NCBI GenBank assembly: GCA_023247575.1
Contig: JAHFGE010000046.1
Location: forward strand, 1-10,868
Direction: 5' to 3'
Length of the DNA: 10,868 bases
Origin: Candidatus Omnitrophota bacterium
GTDB taxonomy: Bacteria; Omnitrophota; Gorgyraeia; Zapsychrales; Fredricksoniimonadaceae
A program made the translations under genes and the position numbers. Below the pieces are notes generated by a model. That model saw only the letters and a program-made list of their open reading frames with translations. It was not told the DNA's origin and did not search any database. Positions 6,469 through 10,868 of this stretch are shown one piece after another; the stretch's first letter is position 1; each line of letters begins with the position of its first letter.

Positions 6469-7473
6469 TCACCAGTAAAAAAACTGCTGGTGGTCTTTTT
6501 GGAAGATTCTCTCGACTTCATCTAAAACTTGCTCCACTGTGACACCATCGGGGTCAAAAAGATAGACCCCTTTGTCAGATAAAGGCCTCCAGCGCTGCGG
6601 GTTAATTCCACGCTGGTTGCGCATAAACAGCGAAATCACATGAATACCTAGCGCTGCAGCAATATGCACTGGCCCGGAATCATTGGAGATTAACAGCCGG
6701 CATCGCCTTAAGAAACTTACTGTCTGAGCCAAAGAAGTCTGCCCTGTTAAATTTAAAGGTTTTTCGCGGGTCGCCTGGATGATTTCGCCTGAACGTTGTA
6801 TGGTAGCTGCTGATCCTATTAAAACGATTCCCATATGATAACGCGTTTGCAAAGCATCAATAAGCTGGGCAAAATGTTCAAGGGGCCAACACTTGGCCGG
6901 ATCGCTAGAGCCGGCGTGAATGGCGATCATCTCTTCGCCACTGATCCCCTGTGAAGAAAGCCAATGATCGGCCCAATCTTCCGCCTCTTTGTTGACTGGC
7001 ACAAAAAAATCATAATTTGCATTTTCAATACCTGTAGCTTTAAGAACATCCAAGCAGTATTGGGCTTCGTGTTTTTGACCCTGGCAACGAGAATCTTGAA
7101 CGGGAAAAGTCAACAGAAACCCATACTTCTCATTCTTATAACCAATGCGCCTGGGAACCCCCGCTAAAAAGCAGGCCAAATTATAACGGCGTTTGGTGTG
7201 GAAAATAAATGCGGCATCGAACTTGCCAGAACGAATATCACGCACCAGCCTGAAGAACCCCAGTCCTCCTTTGTGTATGCCTTGCCGCTCATCCATTAAA
7301 ATTTCATCTAAATAAGGATTCCCTTCCACTAAATCCCTGGTTGCCGGAGTTATCAAAATAGTGATATGCGCCATAGGATAAGCTTGACGCAAAGCTTTGA
7401 TCGCGGGGGTGGTTAAAACCACATCCCCGATGCGATCGGTACGCACGATCAGAATCTTATCTAATTTGTTCAT
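6469..7473 (-). CDS. Glycosyltransferase family 9 (heptosyltransferase-like), last gene of the operon
   Basis: A 334-residue GT-B enzyme of the ADP-heptose:LPS heptosyltransferase family, probably acting at the cytoplasmic face of the inner membrane on a growing lipid-linked core. Seen: ILIVRTDRIGDVVLTTPAI (7-25), with D17 at the family's catalytic-base position; IHAGSSDPAKCWP (185-197); LIGS (218-221); LTGQTSL (242-248); and NDSGPVHIAAALG (264-276), the donor-site motif. The FGPT motif after DSGP is replaced by FMRNQRGINPQRW (283-295), and the C-terminal cysteine cluster of its neighbours is absent, so it belongs to a different GT9 subgroup. The chosen ATG (7473-7471) gives the standard N-terminus; an upstream reading to 7635 would only re-read the previous gene in another frame. 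A hairpin covers the weak GTGGGAA ribosome site. Sugar and acceptor are unknown. Confidence 0.9.
   Translation of the reverse strand: MNKLDKILIVRTDRIGDVVLTTPAIKALRQAYPMAHITILITPATRDLVEGNPYLDEILMDERQGIHKGGLGFFRLVRDIRSGKFDAAFIFHTKRRYNLACFLAGVPRRIGYKNEKYGFLLTFPVQDSRCQGQKHEAQYCLDVLKATGIENANYDFFVPVNKEAEDWADHWLSSQGISGEEMIAIHAGSSDPAKCWPLEHFAQLIDALQTRYHMGIVLIGSAATIQRSGEIIQATREKPLNLTGQTSLAQTVSFLRRCRLLISNDSGPVHIAAALGIHVISLFMRNQRGINPQRWRPLSDKGVYLFDPDGVTVEQVLDEVERIFQKDHQQFFYW
6470..6500 (+). terminator. Weak candidate terminator of the pnt operon
   Basis: CACCAG (6470-6475) pairs with CTGGTG (6487-6492) around an A-rich loop, and TCTTTTT follows on the plus strand. The stem is only six pairs and lies in the 3' end of the convergent glycosyltransferase gene. 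A second weak hairpin, AACAG/CTGTT (6436-6454), lies at the pntB stop. Neither is convincing alone. Confidence 0.28.
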
Positions 7474-7480
7474 TAGATTC

Positions 7481-7498
7481 CCACGGGCAAGCCCATGG
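7481..7498 (-). promoter_or_regulatory. Hairpin over the ribosome site of the last GT9 gene
   Basis: On the minus strand CCATGGG, loop CTTG, CCCGTGG form a seven-pair stem with one T-G wobble in the 29-base gap before the ATG at 7473. The 3' arm overlaps GTGGGAA, the only purine-rich ribosome-site candidate, so folding could limit initiation. No T-run follows, so it is not a terminator. Confidence 0.35.
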
Positions 7499-7502
7499 TC
7501 CT

Positions 7503-8546
7503 TTAAATATGTGGTGAGCGAGTGTAACGAGTCGAACCATAAACTTCCCTGAATGCCTCCAGAACATCCTGCTGAGTAATAGCGCCCATACACTGATGTG
7601 GAATAGATAATTGAGGGGCCAGGCAGCGCTGACATTGGTCATTGCGACGAACAACTTTAAAAACCCTGCTCCAGGGGCCAGACTGCTGCGGATCCGTAGG
7701 CCCAAAAAGGGCCACCAATGGTTTATTCAAATAGCTAGCGATATGCATAGGGCCGCTGTCATGGGCAATAACGATTTTTGCCTTTTGAAGTAAGGCAACT
7801 GTTTGGCCTAGGTCAGTGCATCCAGCTAAATTAAGCACAGGAGTATGGACTTGACAACTCATAGATTCAAGAATTCCCTTATCAACTTCAGAACCAATCA
7901 AAACAACTTTTAAACCATACTTGGAGGTAATGGTATTGATAAGCCCAACAAACTCATCCGCTGGCCATGTCTTGGCCGAATCTGCTGCATTGGGGGCGAT
8001 GACGGCAAAAGCAGAATTCCATCCTAAAAAGGGCTTCAGCAATGCTTCCACAAAAATCTTATCATCTTCAGATGCAGCGATAGCCAAAGGCGGAGCAGGC
8101 CCCGACGGTACCGTCGGGGCAGGATTTGGATCAAAATCATACAAGGACCGTAAGCGATTTAAATGACGATCTTTTAAATGTACGGGCTCTACCTGGAATG
8201 GTGAAGCCGGCGGTGTCAGCCATTTGGGCCACAAAAAATAACCTATCATGGAGTTGCGTAAATCAACAATCGTATCGTAATGATACCGTCTTAAACTTAA
8301 ATTCCATTGGGCTCGTTGTAAAAAATTCCATTTTTTGTCAAAAATATGGACCTGATGAATACGGGGATTGTTTTTAAAAAGGGATACGGCTTTGGGGCCA
8401 ACCACCAGGGAGAGCTTAGCCTGAGGGAAATCCCTTAAAAGAATATCGATCACAGGGGCCGTTAGTACGACATCACCAATACTGCTTAAGGTAATGACCA
8501 GAATATTTTTAACGCAGGAATGTCTGTATAGCCTCGAGAACATCAT
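7503..8546 (-). CDS. Glycosyltransferase family 9 (heptosyltransferase-like), with two repeat insertions
   Basis: A 347-residue GT-B enzyme of the LPS heptosyltransferase family. Seen: ILVITLSSIGDVVLTAPVI (15-33, D25 at the catalytic-base position), APNAADSAKTWP (184-195), VLIGSE (215-220), NLAGCTDLGQTVALL (239-253), AHDSGPMHIAS (261-271), FGPTDP (281-286) and cysteines C305, C308 and C319 before CM. The start is ATG 8546 or the adjacent ATG 8543, 38 bases inside the upstream gene; no start codon lies nearer the conserved core, which adds about a dozen odd N-terminal residues. Two repeats are read in frame: a perfect 22-base palindrome giving APTVPSGP (143-150) between the two Rossmann halves, and a copy of the dispersed repeat forming the C-terminus (GSTRYTRSPH, 337-346). 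Both are outside the motifs, so function is probably kept. Donor and acceptor are not known. Confidence 0.9.
   Translation of the reverse strand: MMFSRLYRHSCVKNILVITLSSIGDVVLTAPVIDILLRDFPQAKLSLVVGPKAVSLFKNNPRIHQVHIFDKKWNFLQRAQWNLSLRRYHYDTIVDLRNSMIGYFLWPKWLTPPASPFQVEPVHLKDRHLNRLRSLYDFDPNPAPTVPSGPAPPLAIAASEDDKIFVEALLKPFLGWNSAFAVIAPNAADSAKTWPADEFVGLINTITSKYGLKVVLIGSEVDKGILESMSCQVHTPVLNLAGCTDLGQTVALLQKAKIVIAHDSGPMHIASYLNKPLVALFGPTDPQQSGPWSRVFKVVRRNDQCQRCLAPQLSIPHQCMGAITQQDVLEAFREVYGSTRYTRSPHI
7511..7538. repeat. Dispersed repeat, copy C (C-terminus of a GT9 gene)
   Basis: On the minus strand GGTTCGACT, then CGTTACACT, then CGCTCACCAC. The outer parts match copies A and B; the interior is about eight bases longer. 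It is read as GSTRYTRSPH and the gene stops within eight bases of it. It is preceded by AAGTTTATG, as is copy D. Confidence 0.8.
8099..8120. repeat. Perfect 22-base palindrome inside a GT9 gene
   Basis: GCCCCGACGGT (8099-8109) is followed directly by its reverse complement ACCGTCGGGGC (8110-8120), with no loop. It encodes APTVPSGP in the linker between the two domains, in a Pro/Ala-rich stretch unlike family members. Its arms do not match the other repeats here. Confidence 0.85.
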
Positions 8547-9516
8547 TGACCGATACCGTTTGCATACAAATATTACTTAAACAGCCTAAATGATAGCAAG
8601 GGGCCTTATTGCATCCCACATCTTTAAACAATATCTTAGCTTTTCCTGTGCCCCTGGGGCCCGTAATACCCGGCCTGGTAGGCCCGTAAATCCCAATGAC
8701 ATTGGCTCCCACGCTGTGAGCCAAATGCAAAGGACCACTATCAGAAGAAACCATCACTTCGGCGCGATGATAAAGGGCCAAGGATTGCCCTAAAGTTGTC
8801 TCGCCGGCTACCATAATAGCTTGATTGTGGGCTTGCTGATTAAGGCTTTGACAATATTCCACATCGGAATGACTGCCGGATAAAACCACCTTGATTTTAA
8901 ACATTTCGTAAATGCCTTCAATTAAACGGACAAAATGAAATGGCGGCCAACGCTTTAATTCCCAATTTCCCCCCGCATGAAGCACGACAATTTTTTCTTC
9001 AGGTTCAATGCCTTTGGCCCTTAACAGCACATCCAAACTTTCGGCGTCTTTAAGATTAAAATTTAACTCACAAACTCTATCTTTAACCTCCAAACCATAA
9101 TCTTCCAATACCTTCAAGTAAACATCCAAACGGTGTAGCCCAATATCATTGAAAGCTACAGGATGCGTTAAAAGGTGTTTGTTTTTCGAATACCCTACCC
9201 GATGGGAGATGCCCGCCAAATAAACCAACCAAGCCCTGGTAGCGGACCGATGCAAAAGAAAAGCCACATCAAACGCTTGCCGTCGTAAGTTCTGGATTAA
9301 AGACCATTTACTCCATGGCCAACGGTGCTTGCCCTTTTCATCGTAAACAATGATATCATCGATCAAGGGACAGAATTCCAACACCTTTTTAACCCGCGGC
9401 ACACATAAACAACTCACCCGGCTTTTGGGAAAGTTGTGTTTGAGCGCTTTAAAAACGGGGATGGAAAAAACCGCATCCCCCAGCCAATTAATATTAACGA
9501 CGAGAATATTGTTCAC
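8509..9516 (-). CDS. Glycosyltransferase family 9, heptosyltransferase II-like
   Basis: A 335-residue GT-B enzyme close in motif pattern to ADP-heptose:LPS heptosyltransferase II (WaaF/RfaF), which adds heptose to the inner core. Seen: VVNINWLGDAVFSIPVFKAL (6-25, with the N-W-L-G-D signature and D14), LHAGGNWELKRWP (179-191), VAGETTLGQSL (236-246), SSDSGPLHLAHSVG (257-270), IYGPTRPG (276-283), and cysteines C302, C307, C312 and C317. The start is GTG at 9516-9514, overlapping the upstream TGA as GTGA, with AGAGGA a few bases before it. It reads straight into the motif, so this start is well supported. It overlaps the next GT9 gene by 38 bases. The WaaF assignment is by resemblance only; several GT9 paralogues lie side by side, and which adds which sugar cannot be read from sequence. 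Confidence 0.92.
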   Translation of the reverse strand: MNNILVVNINWLGDAVFSIPVFKALKHNFPKSRVSCLCVPRVKKVLEFCPLIDDIIVYDEKGKHRWPWSKWSLIQNLRRQAFDVAFLLHRSATRAWLVYLAGISHRVGYSKNKHLLTHPVAFNDIGLHRLDVYLKVLEDYGLEVKDRVCELNFNLKDAESLDVLLRAKGIEPEEKIVVLHAGGNWELKRWPPFHFVRLIEGIYEMFKIKVVLSGSHSDVEYCQSLNQQAHNQAIMVAGETTLGQSLALYHRAEVMVSSDSGPLHLAHSVGANVIGIYGPTRPGITGPRGTGKAKILFKDVGCNKAPCYHLGCLSNICMQTVSVNDVLEAIQTFLR

Positions 9517-10655
9517 TGTATCCTCTCATTTTGCACTCGTGCTGAGCGAGACCCGCCAAAGGCGGGTCGAGTCGAAGCATAAACTTTTTCTGTTTCCAGG
9601 ACCATTTGCTCCAAAGAAAAATGTCTAACGATATGCTCCCTGGCTGCCAAACCAACCTGCCTGGCTTGAACGGGATTTTGTAAAACCTGAATAATTTTTT
9701 GGCCCAAAGCCCGGCTATCTTGAGCAGGCACAAAAAAACCTGTCTGTCCATCCTCGATTAAATCCACTAACCCTCCTACCTGGGAAGCAATCACCGGCAG
9801 CCCGCAAGCCTGGGCTTCCATCACCGATAGCCCCAAGCCTTCCTGACGCGAAGGCATGACAAAAATATCGAAGGCTGGCAGAAGATTGGCGGTTTGATGA
9901 ACGATGTCTTCAAAACGCACATGGGCCTGCAGTTTTAGACTCTTGGCTTGCGCCTGCAGCTGATGGTGGTGGGGACCTCTACCTACAATCATCAGTAAAA
10001 CAGATGGGTACTGCTCAATCACCATCGGCATGCAGCTCAGCAAAACATCAATGCCTTTGACTTCTGATAACCTGGCAATAATACCAAGGACAGGTTTACT
10101 GTTGATGTTCCACTGCTGGCGTTTCTGCTCTCTTATGTCTTGCGTTGTCAAAACGAACTTAGAGCTATCAATACCATTGGTTATAATATAAACTTTTTTC
10201 TGGTCAATGCCGAAATCTTTTTGTAAGTGTTCTGCGACAGGTTGACTGATGGCCACCACGGCCTGTCCCCAATAAAGAAAAAGTCGACGGAAAAAGTGCG
10301 GCCTAAAGAAGCCATGGCAAGTCGTTATCAAAGGCTTTCCCGTCAGGCGCGAGAGAAAATGCCCCATCACTTGAGTGACCCTGGTCTGCGCATGGATAAT
10401 GTCTATATTGTTTTGCTCCATAAATTTCTTTAAACGCCCCAAACCCAAATAAATCCGAAGGTCAATTTCGGATTTGGTACGAAAGCCTAAATTGAAATGC
10501 TCCCCGCCCTCAGTTTCTAAAATGTCTTCACAATTGCCTCCAGCGCTGGCAATAAAGACCTGATGCCCTCGACGATGTAAGCCACGATTTAAGTTCAAAA
10601 GATAACTGGTGATACCCCCCGTATTAAAATGAGTCGTTAAAAATAAAATGTTCAT
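9513..10655 (-). CDS. Glycosyltransferase family 4
   Basis: A 380-residue GT-B retaining glycosyltransferase, presumably adding a nucleotide-activated sugar to the surface glycolipid built by the neighbouring GT9 enzymes. Seen: NILFLTTHFNTGGITSYLLNL (2-22) with the acceptor-side GG loop; ATG-proximal Rossmann start; TCHGF (112-116); ITNGIDSSKF (158-167); ARLSEVKGIDVLL (194-206); LMIVGRGP (221-228); and PSRQEGLGLSVMEAQACGLPVI (from 268), containing E272 and E280 of the family's EX7E motif, then GQTGFFVP (303-310). The start ATG overlaps the upstream GT9 stop as ATGA (10655-10652); the stop overlaps the next gene as GTGA. The last 20 or so residues (STRPAFGGSRSAR) come from copy D of the dispersed repeat and lie beyond the normal family end. 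Sugar and acceptor are unknown. Confidence 0.92.
   Translation of the reverse strand: MNILFLTTHFNTGGITSYLLNLNRGLHRRGHQVFIASAGGNCEDILETEGGEHFNLGFRTKSEIDLRIYLGLGRLKKFMEQNNIDIIHAQTRVTQVMGHFLSRLTGKPLITTCHGFFRPHFFRRLFLYWGQAVVAISQPVAEHLQKDFGIDQKKVYIITNGIDSSKFVLTTQDIREQKRQQWNINSKPVLGIIARLSEVKGIDVLLSCMPMVIEQYPSVLLMIVGRGPHHHQLQAQAKSLKLQAHVRFEDIVHQTANLLPAFDIFVMPSRQEGLGLSVMEAQACGLPVIASQVGGLVDLIEDGQTGFFVPAQDSRALGQKIIQVLQNPVQARQVGLAAREHIVRHFSLEQMVLETEKVYASTRPAFGGSRSARVQNERIQ
9539..9578. repeat. Dispersed repeat, copy D (C-terminus of the GT4 gene)
   Basis: On the minus strand GCTTCGACTCG, a 17-base hairpin (ACCCGCC/GGCGGGT with a TTT loop, 9551-9567), then CTCGCTCAGCAC. The ends match copies A-C except for two changes: GGTT to GCTT at one end and CACC to CAGC at the other. 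These bases face each other, so the end pairing GGT/ACC becomes GCT/AGC. It encodes STRPAFGGSRSA. Confidence 0.82.
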
Positions 10656-10868
10656 TTCATCAGTTCCAATATTTTTTGTACCACCTGCTCAGGGGTAATC
10701 TGTTTCATGCAGTCATGGGTTTTAATTTTACAGTGCCCCGAGTAACATGGAGAGCATTTTAAATCTCGATGTAAAACTACGGACTTAAGTATCGGAGGCA
10801 TATGGCGCACCGGGTCGGTGGGGCCAAAAAAAGCAATGATAGGGACCTTCATGGCCGCGGCCACGTGT
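10652..10868 (-). CDS. Glycosyltransferase family 9 (3' part only; start beyond right edge)
   Basis: Only the last 71 residues are visible. They begin in the donor-site region: HVAAAMKVP lines up with the segment after DSGP in GT9 enzymes, followed by FFGPTDP and four cysteines (CSPCYSGHCKIKTHDCM), the same C-terminal cysteine pattern as two other GT9 genes here. The frame is open to the right edge, so the gene simply continues outside the window; a GTG at 10864 is an internal codon, not the start. The stop overlaps the GT4 start as ATGA, which puts it in the same operon and shows that the operon promoter lies outside the window. Heptosyltransferase activity is inferred from family membership. 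Confidence 0.88.
   Translation of the reverse strand, partial: HVAAAMKVPIIAFFGPTDPVRHMPPILKSVVLHRDLKCSPCYSGHCKIKTHDCMKQITPEQVVQKILELMK

Noticed and set aside
6138..6521. 127-codon open frame on the minus strand across the pntB end
   Set aside because: It overlaps the 3' part of pntB and the end of the GT9 gene in other frames; the translation looks like a shadow.
7474..7635. 54-codon upstream extension of the last GT9 gene
   Set aside because: It re-reads the end of the preceding GT9 gene in another frame, and the conserved GT9 N-terminus begins at the ATG at 7473.

Overview
The window reads as chromosomal DNA of a diderm (Gram-negative-type) bacterium with an at least partly anaerobic central metabolism. 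It carries a ferredoxin-linked 2-oxoacid oxidoreductase, a proton-translocating transhydrogenase and a run of heptosyltransferase-like enzymes typical of lipopolysaccharide/lipooligosaccharide core assembly. Many short palindromic repeats lie inside coding sequences, as in several uncultured candidate phyla. An Omnitrophota-like source is a guess from style only; no marker gene is present to settle it.

Layout. (1) Positions 1-3439, minus strand: bioB (biotin synthase), then korA and korB (2-oxoacid:ferredoxin oxidoreductase; korB runs off the left edge). korAB has its own good promoter between bioB and korA, and the two genes overlap by ATGA. (2) Positions 3440-3547: a compact divergent promoter region. 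Both promoters place the predicted transcript start at, or within a few bases of, the start codon, so bioB and pntAA may be translated from leaderless or nearly leaderless mRNAs. (3) Positions 3548-6437, plus strand: the three-gene form of proton-translocating NAD(P) transhydrogenase, pntAA-pntAB-pntB. A pair of inverted hairpins separates pntAA from pntAB. (4) Positions 6469-10868, minus strand and convergent with pnt: a tightly packed glycosyltransferase operon, read from the right edge as GT9 (partial), GT4, GT9, GT9, GT9. It probably builds the inner part of a surface glycolipid.

How the parts relate. Kor makes or uses reduced ferredoxin with 2-oxoacids. Pnt exchanges hydride between NADH and NADP+ using the proton gradient. 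Biotin serves carboxylases. These are redox and carbon housekeeping genes, and the glycosyltransferases are envelope housekeeping genes. I see no new enzymatic system. The unusual content is the repeats. A family with ends GGTTCGACT / CGCTCACCAC occurs four times, always in the 3' part of a gene, twice forming the protein C-terminus. Three other palindromes (in bioB, in a GT9 gene, and between pntAA and pntAB) add to it. Two of these elements show paired base changes that keep base pairing. bioB alone carries three repeat insertions, all in frame. There is no gene-free stretch over 300 bases. I saw no tRNA, rRNA, CRISPR array, transposase or phage gene.
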